Below are positions 15,838 to 25,558 of a stretch of 64,000 nucleotides of DNA, in pieces. The notes under the pieces are model-generated. The model was not told the origin of the DNA and made no database searches. It saw only the letters and a program-made list of their open reading frames with translations. A program made the position numbers and the translations under genes. Within the stretch, counting starts at the first letter, position 1. Each line of letters opens with the position of its first letter. This stretch comes from Candidatus Brachybacterium merdavium (lineage in GTDB: Bacteria > Actinomycetota > Actinomycetes > Actinomycetales > Dermabacteraceae): positions 1 to 64,000 of the forward strand of contig DWZH01000038.1 in the NCBI GenBank assembly GCA_019118275.1, in the 5' to 3' direction.

Positions 15838-17085
15838 TCAGGCGCTGGTGAAGACCACCGTGACGTCGTGACCGCCGAAGCCGAAGGCGTTGTTGAGCGC
15901 CGCTATGTCGCCGGCCGGCAGATCGACCGGGGAGTTCTGTGCGATCTGCATCGGGGTCTGGGGGTCGAGCGTCTCGATGTTGATCGTGGGTGGGGCCACG
16001 CGGTGGTGGACAGCGAGCGCCGAGAACAGGGACTCCAGCGCACCGGCGCCACCCATCAGGTGACCGGTCATCGACTTGGTCGAGGTGACCACGATCTGGT
16101 CGGTGGTGTGGTCCAGGGCCGTGCGGACGGCTTCGAGCTCCCCGATGTCGCCCAGCGGGGTCGACGTGCCGTGGGCGTTGAGGTGGACGATGTCCTTCGG
16201 CTCGACATCGGCATCGGCCACCGCCTCGCGCACGGCGCTGGCCTGCCCTTCGGCGGAGGGAGCCGAGATGTGGTGCGCGTCGGAGGCCATGCCCCGACCA
16301 CCGGCGTAGGCGTACACGCGGGCACCGCGGGCAGCGGCATGCGCCTCACTCTCGAGGACCAGGATGGCGGCGCCCTCTCCGAGGACGAACCCGTCTCGCT
16401 CGACGTCGTAGGGACGTGATGCGGTCGCCGGGTCGTCGACGCGGGACGACAGTGCCCGGATGTTGGCGAAGGCGGCGAGGGTCATCGGGTGGATGCACGC
16501 CTCGGTGCCTCCCACCACGACCACGTCGGCGCGGCCGTCGCGGATCATGCTCATGCCCACCGAGACGGCCTCGGCGCCCGAGGCACAGGCGGAGACGGGG
16601 GTGTGCGCGCCGGCGCGGGCGCCCAGCTCCATGGAGATCTGAGCGCTCGAGGAATTGGCCATGAGCATCGGGACCGTGAAGGGGTTCACGCGGCGGGCGC
16701 CGCGCTCTCGCACCGCATCCCACTGGTCCAGGGTGGTCCAGATGCCGCCGATACCGGTGCCGACCACGACACCGAGACGGCTGGGCTCGACCTCCGGGGC
16801 CCCGGCATCGGCCCAGGCCTCGCGGGCGGCGACCATCGAGTACTGACCGGAGGGGTCCAGCTTCTTGGCCTGGGGCCGGGGCAGCTCGTCGAGCGCGCCG
16901 GGGGCGAGCTGGCACGCGAAGTCCACGGATAGGCCGTAGACGTCCTTCCAGTCGTTGTCCAGGGTCCGGGCGGTGGAGGTGCCGGCCAGCGCGGCCTGCC
17001 ACGTCGAGGCGACGTCACCGCCGAGGGGGTTGACGGTGCCGAGACCGGTCACGGCGATGCGGGCACGGGATGGGGACGCGGACAT
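15838..17085 (-). CDS. fabF: Beta-ketoacyl-ACP synthase II
   Basis: This 415-residue condensing enzyme elongates acyl-ACP with malonyl-ACP in type II fatty-acid synthesis. The catalytic triad is visible: Cys in VSACASG near residue 165, His in NAHGTSTP, and His in GHLMGGAGA. The C-terminal NNAFGFGGHD is typical. CCCGGAGG lies just before ATG 17085. It is last in the aceE-fabD-fabH-acpP-fabF series. Confidence 0.95.
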   Translation of the reverse strand: MSASPSRARIAVTGLGTVNPLGGDVASTWQAALAGTSTARTLDNDWKDVYGLSVDFACQLAPGALDELPRPQAKKLDPSGQYSMVAAREAWADAGAPEVEPSRLGVVVGTGIGGIWTTLDQWDAVRERGARRVNPFTVPMLMANSSSAQISMELGARAGAHTPVSACASGAEAVSVGMSMIRDGRADVVVVGGTEACIHPMTLAAFANIRALSSRVDDPATASRPYDVERDGFVLGEGAAILVLESEAHAAARGARVYAYAGGRGMASDAHHISAPSAEGQASAVREAVADADVEPKDIVHLNAHGTSTPLGDIGELEAVRTALDHTTDQIVVTSTKSMTGHLMGGAGALESLFSALAVHHRVAPPTINIETLDPQTPMQIAQNSPVDLPAGDIAALNNAFGFGGHDVTVVFTSA

Positions 17086-17161
17086 GCAGACCTCCGGGTC
17101 GGTCAGGGGGACGTGAGACGGCGACGCCCGGGACACTGCGGTCCCGGGCGTCCGACGGGAC

Positions 17162-17410
17162 TCAGGACTGGGCGCCCTCGATGTACTTGACGGCGTCGCC
17201 GACGGTCGCAAGGTTCTTGACCTCTTCGTCAGGGATGCGGACGTCGAACTTCTCCTCGGCGTTGACCACGATGGTCATCATCGAGATGGAGTCGATGTCG
17301 AGGTCGTCGGTGAAGGACTTGTCGAGCTTGACGTCGTCCGTGGCGACACCCGTCTCCTCGTTGACGATCTCGGCGAGGCCCGCGAGGATCTCGGTCTCGG
17401 TGTGTGCCAT
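17162..17410 (-). CDS. acpP: Acyl carrier protein
   Basis: This 82-residue acidic acyl carrier protein has the phosphopantetheine-attachment serine in LDIDSISMM. It carries the growing chain among FabD, FabH and FabF, whose genes flank it. AGGAGAGACC precedes ATG 17410; an in-frame upstream ATG would add 12 untypical residues. Confidence 0.96.
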   Translation of the reverse strand: MAHTETEILAGLAEIVNEETGVATDDVKLDKSFTDDLDIDSISMMTIVVNAEEKFDVRIPDEEVKNLATVGDAVKYIEGAQS

Positions 17411-17534
17411 GGTCTCTCCTAGGTTGATGTTCTGTCTGGCGGTCAAAGACTACCCGCGTGAGGGCGGCTTTTCGGTCAGCCGCCACGGGTGGTCCGTGTG
17501 GCGTGACAGGTTGCACCCGCCACACGCCACGGGA

Positions 17535-18536
17535 TCAGGGGAGGATCAGCACCTGCCCGGCGTATGCCAGGCCTGCGCCGAACCCGAACTGCACGAGCAC
17601 GTCGCCGCTCTTGGCGGCGCCCTCCTCGATGAGCCGGTGGGTGGCCAGCGGGATCGAGGCCGCCGAGGTGTTGCCGGTCTCGCTGATGTCGCGGGCGATG
17701 ACCACGTCGTCCCCGAGGCCGAGCTGCTTGGCGAGCTCGTCGATGATGCGCATGTTCGCCTGGTGGGGGGCGAAGACGTCGATGTCCTCGACGGTCAGCC
17801 CTGACTGGACGAGCATCTCGCGGACCTTCTCGGCGGTGTGCCACACGGCCCAGCGGAAGACGGTGCGGCCGTCCTGCTCGAGGGTGGGCCACTCGGCGGT
17901 GCCGTCGCGGAAGTCGATGAGGGAACCCGTCATCCGGATGGTGTCCCAGTTGTCCCCGTCGCTGCCCCACACGGTCGGGCCGACCTTGGGCTCCTGGCTC
18001 GCGCCGACGACGGCTGCGCCCGCCCCGTCGCCCAGCAGGAACGAGATGGAACGATCGGTGGGAGAGACGAAGTCCGAGAGCTTCTCCGCACCGATCACCA
18101 GCACGTTGCGGGCGCTGCCGGAACGGATCAGGGCATCGGCCTGGCCGATCCCGTAACAGAAGCCGGCGCAGGCTGCGGAGATGTCGTAGGCGATCACGTC
18201 CGGGCGGCCCAGCTCCCCGGCCAGCAGCGTCGCGAGCGAGGGGGTCGGGTACGGGAAGGAGATGGTGGAGACGATGATCGCGTCCAAGGTCTCCAGCTCG
18301 ATGCCGGAGGTCTCGATGGCCTCGCGGGCGGCGGTGAGGGAGAGGTCCTTGACGCCGACGTCCTTGCTGGCGCGGGTGCGGGTGACGATCCCGGTGCGCT
18401 TGCGGATCCACTCGTCGGAGGAGTCGATCGGGCCGACCAGATCGTCGTTGGGGACCTCCAGGTCGCCGCGGGCGGCGCCGTAGGCCAGCACCTGGGAGCC
18501 GGGGACGGTCGGATGGGGACGCAGGCTCACGGCCAT
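17535..18536 (-). CDS. fabH: Beta-ketoacyl-ACP synthase III
   Basis: This 333-residue initiating condensing enzyme joins an acyl-CoA primer to malonyl-ACP. The catalytic Cys (AACAGF, near residue 120), His (PHQANMRI) and Asn (ETGNTSAAS) are all present, and the C-terminus ends with the GFGAGLAYAG motif. Actinobacterial FabH usually accepts branched primers, which cannot be confirmed here. It begins 1 nt after the fabD stop, so translation is coupled. Confidence 0.95.
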   Translation of the reverse strand: MAVSLRPHPTVPGSQVLAYGAARGDLEVPNDDLVGPIDSSDEWIRKRTGIVTRTRASKDVGVKDLSLTAAREAIETSGIELETLDAIIVSTISFPYPTPSLATLLAGELGRPDVIAYDISAACAGFCYGIGQADALIRSGSARNVLVIGAEKLSDFVSPTDRSISFLLGDGAGAAVVGASQEPKVGPTVWGSDGDNWDTIRMTGSLIDFRDGTAEWPTLEQDGRTVFRWAVWHTAEKVREMLVQSGLTVEDIDVFAPHQANMRIIDELAKQLGLGDDVVIARDISETGNTSAASIPLATHRLIEEGAAKSGDVLVQFGFGAGLAYAGQVLILP

Positions 18537-18537
18537 G

Positions 18538-19500
18538 TCAGTTCTCCTCGCTGTCGGTGAAGACGGCCCGGCCGGCGTGCTCGCGGATCAGCTCGCGAGC
18601 AGGCTCGAGATCATCGGGAGTGTTCAGGTTCAGGGTGGCGATGCCCTTCAGATCGCGCTTGGCCAGCCCGGTGAGGGTGCCGGCGGGGGCGACCTCGATC
18701 ATCGCCGTCACGCCCTTCTCCCGCATCACGGCCATGCCGGCCTCCCAGTCGACCGGGGAGGCGACCTGGGTGACGATGGACTGCAGGTAGTGGGAGCCGG
18801 AGGTGACCAGCTCGCCTCCGGCGTTGGAGATCAGCGGCATGGTGGGGTCGGCCGGCTGCAGGGTCGGGACGAAGTCGGCCAGCGTCTGGCGCGCGGCCGC
18901 CATGTACGGGGTGTGGAAGGCGCCGGCGACCTGAAGGGGGATCACGCGTGCCCGGGACGGCGCATCCTGGGCCAGCGCCGTCAGGGCCTCGGGGGAGCCG
19001 GCCGCGACCACCTGCGCGGCGGAGTTGATGTTGGCCGGGTGCAGGCCGTGGCGATCGATCGCCTCGAGCACCTCCTCGCGGACTCCGCCGACGACGGCGG
19101 CCATCGAGGTCTGCTCGGCGGCGGCCGCCTCGGCCATGGCGCGGGAGCGGACGGCGACCAGCCGCATCGCGTCCTCGTCGCTGAGCACGTCGCCGAGAGC
19201 TGCGGCGGTCAGCTCGCCGACGCTGTGCCCGGCGAGCAGGTCGGCCGGGGCGAGCTCGGGGCCGTCGTCGGCCGGGCCCAGCTGGCCGGCGGCGACGATG
19301 CCCGCGGCGACCAGCAGAGGCTGGGCCACGGCGGTGTCGCGGATGGTGTCGGCGTCCGAGACGGTGCCGTGGGCGATCAGGTCCAGCTCGGCCGAGGAGG
19401 ACAGGGAGGCGAGCTGTTCCCGGACACCGGGCAGCTCGAGCCAGGGGCTGAGGAAGCCGGGCTTCTGCGCCCCTTGACCGGGGCAGACGATGGCGAGCAC
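18538..19500 (-). CDS. fabD: Malonyl-CoA:ACP transacylase
   Basis: This 320-residue enzyme loads malonate on ACP. The active-site serine lies in GHSVGE near residue 91, with the oxyanion PGQGAQ at the N-terminus and the catalytic His in GAFHTPYM. I chose GTG 19500 because GGAGGT lies 5 nt upstream; a longer frame adds 44 residues of no similarity. Only 156 bp separate it from aceE, with no regulator gene between them. Confidence 0.95.
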   Translation of the reverse strand: MLAIVCPGQGAQKPGFLSPWLELPGVREQLASLSSSAELDLIAHGTVSDADTIRDTAVAQPLLVAAGIVAAGQLGPADDGPELAPADLLAGHSVGELTAAALGDVLSDEDAMRLVAVRSRAMAEAAAAEQTSMAAVVGGVREEVLEAIDRHGLHPANINSAAQVVAAGSPEALTALAQDAPSRARVIPLQVAGAFHTPYMAAARQTLADFVPTLQPADPTMPLISNAGGELVTSGSHYLQSIVTQVASPVDWEAGMAVMREKGVTAMIEVAPAGTLTGLAKRDLKGIATLNLNTPDDLEPARELIREHAGRAVFTDSEEN

Positions 19501-19656
19501 GGGGACCTCCAGGAGAGTTTCAGGACGCGATGGGGTCGAAGCGGAGGGGAACGGAGCGTGAGGTGATGCTAGGTCGTCGGTGTGCCAGGGGCGAATTCGG
19601 GCCGGGACGACGGCGAGGGCCGCCTGCCGCACCGAGCGGCAGGCGGCCCGCCTGTG

Positions 19657-22401
19657 TCAGGACTCGCCGCCGAACGAACCGGACTCACCGGCGTTGACGT
19701 TGCCCAGGTCGTACTTGTCGATCGCCTGGCGCACCACCGAGTGGTCGAGCTTGCCCTCCCGGGCGAGCAGCTGCAGCGCCTTGACGACCATGGAGTGCGC
19801 GTCGATCTTCAGATGGCGGCGGGCGGCCGGGCGGGTGTCGGAGAAGCCCCACCCGTCGGCCCCGAGCACGCCGTAGGAGCCCGGGATCCACTCGCGGATC
19901 AGATCCGGCACGAGGAAGTCGAAGTCGGAGGTCGCGACGAACGGGCCACTGACGCCCTCGAGGCGCTGGGAGATCCACGGCGTGCGCGGCTCCTCGGGGT
20001 GCAGGAGGTTGTGCTTCTCAGCCTCCAGGGCCTCCTTGCGCAGCTCGGTCCACGAGGTCACCGACCACACGTTGGCGCGCACGCCCCAGTCCTCGGCCAG
20101 CAGCTCCCGGGCGTGGCGGGCCCACGGGACGCCGACGCCGGAGGCCAGCAGCTGCGCCTCGGGGCCATCGCCCTCGGGCTGGGCGTCCAGGAGATACATG
20201 CCCTTGAGCAGCCCCTCGACGTCCAGGTCCTCCGGCTCGGCCGGCTGGACCATCGGCTCGTTGTAGACGGTGATGTAGTAGAAGACCTCCTGCAGACGGT
20301 CGTCCTCGCCGTACATGCGCTTGAGGCCATCGCGGATGATGTGGCCCAGCTCGTAGCCGTAGGTGGGGTCGTAGATGACCGTGCCGGGGTTGGTGGAGCC
20401 CAGGATCGGCGAGTGGCCGTCCATGTGCTGCAGACCCTCACCGGCCAGCGTGGTCTTGCCGGCGGTCGCGCCGATCACGAAGCCCTTGGCCATCTGGTCA
20501 CCGGCGGCCCAGAAGAAGTCGCCGGTGCGCTGGAACCCGAACATCGAGTAGAAGATGTAGAACGGGATCATCGGGAAGTCATGGGTGGCGTACGAGGTGC
20601 CGGCCGCGGTGAAGGCGGCGGTCGAGCTGATCTCGTTGATGCCCATGTGCTTGATCTGCCCGGAGGTGGACTCCCGGTAGGCCAGCAGCAGGTCCCGGTC
20701 CACCGACAGGTAGTTCTGACCGTCGGGGTTGTAGATCTTCGCCGTCGGGAACAGTGAGTCCATGCCGAAGGTGCGGGCCTCGTCGGGGACGATCGGGACC
20801 CATCGCTTGCCGGTCTCCTTGTCCCGCATCAGATCTTTCAGCAGCCGGACCAGGGCCATCGTGGAGGCGATCTCCTGTTTGCCCGATCCGCGCTTGACGA
20901 CCTCGTAGGCCTTGTCGCCGGGCAGGTCCAGCGGCTTGTGCTCGGTGCTGCGCGAGGGGACCGGGCCTCCGAGCTCCCGGCGGCGCTCCTTGAAGTACTT
21001 CATGACCGGGGAGTCGTCCTCGGGCAGGTACAGCGGAGCGTCGTACAGGCTGCCCTCTTCGAGCTGCTCGTCGGTGACCGGGATGCGCAGCGTGTCGCGC
21101 AGCGTCTTGAGGTCGTCGAGCGTGAACTTCTTCATCTGGTGGGTCGCGTTGCGGCCCGCGAAGTTCTTGCCCAGGCGGTAGCCCTTGATGGTGTGGGCGA
21201 GGATGACGGTCGGCTTGCCGTTGCGCTCAGTGGCCTTCTTGAAGGCCGCATAGATCTTCTTGGCGTCGTGGCCGCCGCGGTTGAGCTTCCACCAGATGTC
21301 GTCGTCGGAGAGGTTCTCCACGAGCGCCTTGGTGCGCGGGTCACGGCCGAAGAAGTTGTCGCGGATGAAGCCGCCGGACTCGGCGCGGTAGGTCTGGTAG
21401 TCGCCGTCAGGGGTGGCGTTCATCAGGTCGATCAGGGCGCCGTCGGTGGACTCCTCCAGCAGCGGGTCCCAGCCCGAGCCCCAGATCACCTTGATCACGT
21501 TCCAGCCGGCCCCGCGGAACTGGGCCTCCAGCTCCTGGATGATCTTGCCGTTGCCGCGGACCGGGCCGTCGAGGCGCTGCAGGTTGCAGTTGATCACGAA
21601 GGTGAGGTTGTCCAGGTGCTCCTTGGCGGCGATGTGCAGCGCGCCGCGGGACTCCACCTCGTCCATCTCGCCATCGCCGAGGAACGCCCAGGTGTGCTGC
21701 TCGCTGGTGTCCTTCAGGTCCCGGTTGTGCAGGTATTTGTCGAAGGAGGCCTGCTCGATCGCCGCCACCGGGCCGATGCCCATGGACACCGTCGGGAACT
21801 CCCAGAAGTCCTTCATCCCGCGCGGGTGGGGGTAGGAGGGCATGCCCTTCTCGGCGGAGACCTCCTGGCGGAAGCCGTCGAGGTCCTCCTGCGACAGGCG
21901 GCCCGCCATGTAGGCGCGGGCGTAGATCCCGGGGGAGGCGTGGCCCTGGAAGAAGACGTGGTCGCCACCGCCGGGGTGGTTGCGGCCGCGGAAGAAGTGG
22001 TTGAAGCCCACCTCGTACATCGTGGCGATGGAGGCGTAGCTGGACAGGTGACCCCCCACGGCGATCCCCGGCGCCTGTGCCCGGTGGACCAGCATCGCGG
22101 AGTTCCAGCGCAGGATGTTACGGATCTGGACCTCGAGGTCCAGGTCCCCGGGGTACTCCGGCTGGGCATCGACCGGGATCGTGTTGACGTAATCGGTCGT
22201 CAGGGAGTCGGGCAGGTGCAGATCCTGCTCACGAGCATGCTGGATCAGGTTCTGCATGATCTCGGAGGCGCGGTCGGTGCCGCGCTGCTCGACGAGACCA
22301 TCGAATGATTCCAGCCACTCACGCGTCTCCTCCGGATCCGGATCCTGCGCATGGCTGGGCAGGTTGATGCCGATGGGATGAGGGGTCTCGTGCGAACTCA
22401 C
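19657..22401 (-). CDS. aceE: Pyruvate dehydrogenase E1 component (homodimeric type)
   Basis: This 914-residue thiamine-diphosphate enzyme decarboxylates pyruvate and acetylates the lipoyl groups of E2. The ThDP motif GDGEMDE...NCN is near residue 240, and the length is normal for AceE. GTG 22401 has AAGGA about 7 nt upstream; it is preferred to an upstream ATG. It is upstream of the fab genes, so it supplies acetyl-CoA next to fatty-acid synthesis. The E2 and E3 genes are about 28 kb away in the same window. Confidence 0.95.
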   Translation of the reverse strand: MSSHETPHPIGINLPSHAQDPDPEETREWLESFDGLVEQRGTDRASEIMQNLIQHAREQDLHLPDSLTTDYVNTIPVDAQPEYPGDLDLEVQIRNILRWNSAMLVHRAQAPGIAVGGHLSSYASIATMYEVGFNHFFRGRNHPGGGDHVFFQGHASPGIYARAYMAGRLSQEDLDGFRQEVSAEKGMPSYPHPRGMKDFWEFPTVSMGIGPVAAIEQASFDKYLHNRDLKDTSEQHTWAFLGDGEMDEVESRGALHIAAKEHLDNLTFVINCNLQRLDGPVRGNGKIIQELEAQFRGAGWNVIKVIWGSGWDPLLEESTDGALIDLMNATPDGDYQTYRAESGGFIRDNFFGRDPRTKALVENLSDDDIWWKLNRGGHDAKKIYAAFKKATERNGKPTVILAHTIKGYRLGKNFAGRNATHQMKKFTLDDLKTLRDTLRIPVTDEQLEEGSLYDAPLYLPEDDSPVMKYFKERRRELGGPVPSRSTEHKPLDLPGDKAYEVVKRGSGKQEIASTMALVRLLKDLMRDKETGKRWVPIVPDEARTFGMDSLFPTAKIYNPDGQNYLSVDRDLLLAYRESTSGQIKHMGINEISSTAAFTAAGTSYATHDFPMIPFYIFYSMFGFQRTGDFFWAAGDQMAKGFVIGATAGKTTLAGEGLQHMDGHSPILGSTNPGTVIYDPTYGYELGHIIRDGLKRMYGEDDRLQEVFYYITVYNEPMVQPAEPEDLDVEGLLKGMYLLDAQPEGDGPEAQLLASGVGVPWARHARELLAEDWGVRANVWSVTSWTELRKEALEAEKHNLLHPEEPRTPWISQRLEGVSGPFVATSDFDFLVPDLIREWIPGSYGVLGADGWGFSDTRPAARRHLKIDAHSMVVKALQLLAREGKLDHSVVRQAIDKYDLGNVNAGESGSFGGES

Positions 22402-22745
22402 ACTGTCCTTCTCTCTATGGGAGGCGACGGACGGGGCCGTGGAGCAGTGCAGCACCGGTGGGCCCGGCTCCTTCGGCCTCTGATCACCTCAGCCTACCGT
22501 CGCCGGAGAGAGGGGGGCCTGCTTCGGCCGGGCCTCACATGTGAGACGCCGAACACCCCGGGCATCGCGCCGGGCCGGGGATCCTCGGGCCCGGCGGCGT
22601 CCGTCCCCCAGACCGGGATGCGGAGGCGATGGTGCAGGGCGGGCCCCTGTGACATAGAATCGAGCGCGCGCTGGGGCCCGGCCGCGCCGCACGGTATGGT
22701 CCGGTCCTCGGCAGAACACCGTCCCATCCTGTGAGGAGCTCTTAG
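22402..22745. other. Divergent control region of aceE and DUF3052 gene (344 bp)
   Basis: No gene is present. A perfect 12-bp palindrome, CTCACATGTGAG, lies at 22534-22545 on the aceE side. A TAGGCT on the minus strand (22496-22491) is a possible aceE -10. TAGAAT at 22655-22660 and TATGGT at 22695-22700 are possible -10 elements for the rightward gene. None has a convincing -35. Confidence 0.5.
22534..22545. promoter_or_regulatory. Perfect 12-bp palindrome upstream of aceE
   Basis: CTCACATGTGAG is self-complementary and lies about 38 bp upstream of the candidate aceE -10. It is a plausible operator; the protein that binds it is not known. Confidence 0.4.
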
Positions 22746-23165
22746 TTGTCACCGTCGGCCGACGCCCATTCGTCCAGCCCTCTAGCCGAGGTGCTGGGCT
22801 TCACCCCTGGGCAGATCGTGCAGGAGTTCGGTTACGACGATGACGTCGACCTGGATCTGCGCGATGCCATCGAAGACCTCGTCGGCAGCGAGCTCGAGGA
22901 CGAGGACTCCCACGAGATCGTCGATGCCGTGGTCATGTGGTGGCGCGATGACGACGGTGACCTCACCGACGCCATGGTCGACACCCTCACCACCCTCGCC
23001 CCCGGTGCACCCGTGTGGGTCGTGATCCCCAAGGCGGGGCGCGACGGGCACGTGCCGCCCGGTGACGTACAGGAGAGCGCAGGCATCGCCGGGCTGCGTG
23101 TGATGAGCACGGTGAGCCTCGCGCCCGACTGGACAGGTACCCGCCTGGCCAGCCGCACCAACTGA
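22746..23165 (+). CDS. DUF3052 family protein
   Basis: This 139-residue actinobacterial conserved protein of unknown function has the family features LGFTPGQIVQEFGYDDD, a strongly acidic middle (ELEDEDSHEIVDAV) and WVVIPKAGRDGHV. Translation most likely starts at TTG 22746, with GAGGAG 7 nt upstream. It is divergent from aceE, an arrangement shared by many actinobacteria, and is followed by tRNA-Val. No activity can be inferred. Confidence 0.88.
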   Translation: MSPSADAHSSSPLAEVLGFTPGQIVQEFGYDDDVDLDLRDAIEDLVGSELEDEDSHEIVDAVVMWWRDDDGDLTDAMVDTLTTLAPGAPVWVVIPKAGRDGHVPPGDVQESAGIAGLRVMSTVSLAPDWTGTRLASRTN

Positions 23166-23212
23166 CTCATGCGTCGCGCCGCCCAGGCGGCGAAGGGGCC
23201 CCGGCCCCGCCC

Positions 23213-23286
23213 GGGTCGTTAGCTCAGCTGGTCAGAGCGCCTGGTTTACACCCAGGAGGTCGGGGGTTCGAGCCCCTCACGACCCA
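23213..23286 (+). tRNA. tRNA-Val (UAC)
   Basis: Acceptor GGGTCGT pairs with ACGACCC, the anticodon stem CCTGG/CCAGG encloses TTTACAC with anticodon TAC, and the T-arm is CGGGG-TTCGAGC-CCCTC (one mismatch-tolerant pair). The discriminator is A and no CCA is encoded. Confidence 0.95.
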
Positions 23287-23357
23287 CCGCAACGCCCTTC
23301 CGCGCTCCCGCTGACGGCGGCCTGCCAGAATGCGCCGCCGCCGCTCGGTGCAGCACA

Positions 23358-23555
23358 TCAACGGGTCAGGAAGTAGGCGAGCACCAGCAACACCGGCAGT
23401 GCGATCGTCAGGCAGCCCCAGATCCTCGCGGTCTGGTGGTCCCGGGCCTTCTCCTCCTCCGTGCGGGGCGGGCGGGCCGCCTCGGCCTCCCGCTCACGCT
23501 TCCACCACGGGATCATCCGGACGAGCACGACGATCAGGATGCCCGTGATGACCAC
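23358..23555 (-). CDS. Small two-helix membrane protein
   Basis: This small protein has about 65 residues and two hydrophobic helices. A basic/acidic loop (KREREAEAARPPRTEEEKARD) lies between the first helix and a C-terminal helix (IWGCLTIALPVLLVLAYFL). The GTG at 23555 lies inside the first hydrophobic helix and has no Shine-Dalgarno. The same frame extends upstream to ATC 23585, which is preceded by GGGAG at good spacing and would give a full-length helix. Function is unknown. Confidence 0.65.
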   Translation of the reverse strand: MVITGILIVVLVRMIPWWKREREAEAARPPRTEEEKARDHQTARIWGCLTIALPVLLVLAYFLTR

Positions 23556-23819
23556 CGCGAACAGGAGCAGGATCGTGGTGTTGATGGCTGTTCACTCCCA
23601 GAGGCAGGATCGGGGGACGGCAGCGGCACTGAAGAGCCCACCGGATGCGTGCGGACTCGAGGGCTTGCGGACGTACGGACTGTGCACAGGGTCTCACGCC
23701 CTGCGCTCCGCAGCTGTGACGTTCCTATACTGGCGGGACGGCCGCCGGTGGTCCGAGTTGCCGTCACAGTTACGGCCGGGCCGCCGGGGACGGCACCGAC
23801 CGAAGGAGGAGCCGCGCAG

Positions 23820-25094
23820 GTGAGTGCACCCCGCAGAGTGCTGGACATCGAGGCGATCCGGGAGGATTTCCCGATCCTCTCCCGCCGTCTGGACGAGGAC
23901 ACCCGGCTGATCTATCTCGACGGGGGTGCCACCTCCCAGCGGCCCCGGCAGGTGATCGAGGCCGAGGTCGCCTACGTGGAGCACGACCACGCGGCCGTCA
24001 AACGCGGTGCCCATCGGATGGCCGAAGCCGCCACCGATGCCTACGAGGGTGCCCGCGACCGGGTCGCGCACTTCTTCGGAGCGCCGCGGCCGGAGGAGAT
24101 CGTGTTCACCAAGAACGCCACCGAGGCGCTGAACGTGCTGGCCTACGGGCTCGGCAACGGCGATGCCACCACTCCCGATCACCTGCGGGTGCGCGATGGT
24201 GACGAGATCCTGGTCACCGAGATGGAGCACCATGCCAACCTGGTGCCCTGGCAGGAGCTGGCGCGGCGCACCGGGGCCCGTCTGCGCTGGATCCCGGTGG
24301 CTGATGACTTCACCCTGGACCTGACGGAGCTGGACTCCCTGGTCACCGAGCGCACGCGGGTCATCGCCTTCACGCACCAGTCCAACGTGCTGGGAACCCT
24401 CAATCCGGTCGCACGCCTCGTCGAGGCCGCGCGGAGCGTGGGCGCCCTGACCGTGCTGGACGCCGCGCAGTCGGCTCCCCACATGCCCCTGGACCTGTCC
24501 ACCCTGGGCGTGGATTTCGTGGCGCTGTCCGGCCACAAGATGCTCGGCCCGACGGGGATCGGTGTGCTGTGGGGACGCTTCGAGCACCTCGCTGAGCTGC
24601 CACCCGCCCTCACCGGTGGGTCGATGATCGAGCTGGTGGAGATGGAGCGCTCCACCTATGCCGAGCCGCCCGCCCGCTTCGAGCCGGGCACCCCACCGAT
24701 CTCCCAGGCGGTCGGTCTCGCCGCCGCCTGCGATTACCTCGACGCCCTGGGCATGGAGCAGATCGCGGCCCACGAGCAGGCCCTGACCGATCAGGCCCTG
24801 CGCGGCCTGCTCGGGATCGAGAGCGTCTCGATCATAGGTCCGGGCCCCTCGCCCGACCGCACCGGTGCGGTGTCCTTCACCCTGTCCGGTCGGCACCCGC
24901 ACGATGTGGGCCAAGTGCTCGACTCCCTCGGCATCGAGGTCCGGGTGGGCCATCACTGTGCCTGGCCGCTGCATCGACGGTTCGGGATCCATGGCACCAC
25001 CCGAGCCAGCTTCTCCGTCCACACCACCCCCACCGAGGTCGACGCCCTGATCGAGGGCGTGTCCCGCACCGTCGAGTTCTTCAGGACCCTGTGA
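23820..25094 (+). CDS. sufS: SufS-type cysteine desulfurase
   Basis: This 424-residue PLP enzyme takes sulfur from cysteine for Fe-S cluster assembly. The PLP lysine is in LSGHKMLGPTG near residue 239, and the persulfide cysteine is in GHHCAWPLH near 380. The N-terminal YLDGGATSQRP motif is typical. GTG 23820 has GAAGGAGGA about 9 nt upstream. Its stop overlaps the sufU start by 1 nt. The other suf genes (B, C, D) are not in the window. Confidence 0.95.
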   Translation: MSAPRRVLDIEAIREDFPILSRRLDEDTRLIYLDGGATSQRPRQVIEAEVAYVEHDHAAVKRGAHRMAEAATDAYEGARDRVAHFFGAPRPEEIVFTKNATEALNVLAYGLGNGDATTPDHLRVRDGDEILVTEMEHHANLVPWQELARRTGARLRWIPVADDFTLDLTELDSLVTERTRVIAFTHQSNVLGTLNPVARLVEAARSVGALTVLDAAQSAPHMPLDLSTLGVDFVALSGHKMLGPTGIGVLWGRFEHLAELPPALTGGSMIELVEMERSTYAEPPARFEPGTPPISQAVGLAAACDYLDALGMEQIAAHEQALTDQALRGLLGIESVSIIGPGPSPDRTGAVSFTLSGRHPHDVGQVLDSLGIEVRVGHHCAWPLHRRFGIHGTTRASFSVHTTPTEVDALIEGVSRTVEFFRTL

Positions 25095-25558
25095 TGACCA
25101 GCCCCCTCGCTTCCCTCTACACCGAACTGGTGATGGAGCACGACAAGCGTCCCCTGCACGCCGGACTGCGTGAGCCCTTCGACACGGAGGTCCATCACGT
25201 CAATCCCACCTGCGGTGACGAGATCACCCTGCGCCTGCATCTCGAGGGTAGCGGCGAGCAGCTGCGGGTGACCGACCTGTCCTACGAGGCGATCGGCTGC
25301 GCGATGAGCCGGGCCTCCGCCTCGATCATGAGCGACCTGCTGATCGGCCGCACGATCACCGAGATCCTGCCGGTCCAGGAGCATTTCGAGGCGGCGATCG
25401 GCTCGCGCGGGAGGATCCCAGGCGACCAGGAGCTGATCGGCGACGGTATCGCCCTGATGGGGGCGGCGAAGTTCCCGGCCCGCATCAAATGCGTGCTGAT
25501 GCCCTGGAAGGCCTATCAGGCCGCCCTGGTCGAGGCCCGCACCCTGGGGCAGCCATGA
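25094..25558 (+). CDS. sufU: SufU sulfur-transfer protein
   Basis: This 154-residue IscU-like protein of Gram-positive bacteria binds zinc and accepts sulfur from SufS. Its three cysteines lie in TCGDE near residue 40, GCAMSRASAS near 69 and IKCVLMPW near 133. The coupled TGATG junction with sufS and the ATGA junction with the next gene indicate one operon. Confidence 0.94.
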   Translation: MTSPLASLYTELVMEHDKRPLHAGLREPFDTEVHHVNPTCGDEITLRLHLEGSGEQLRVTDLSYEAIGCAMSRASASIMSDLLIGRTITEILPVQEHFEAAIGSRGRIPGDQELIGDGIALMGAAKFPARIKCVLMPWKAYQAALVEARTLGQP

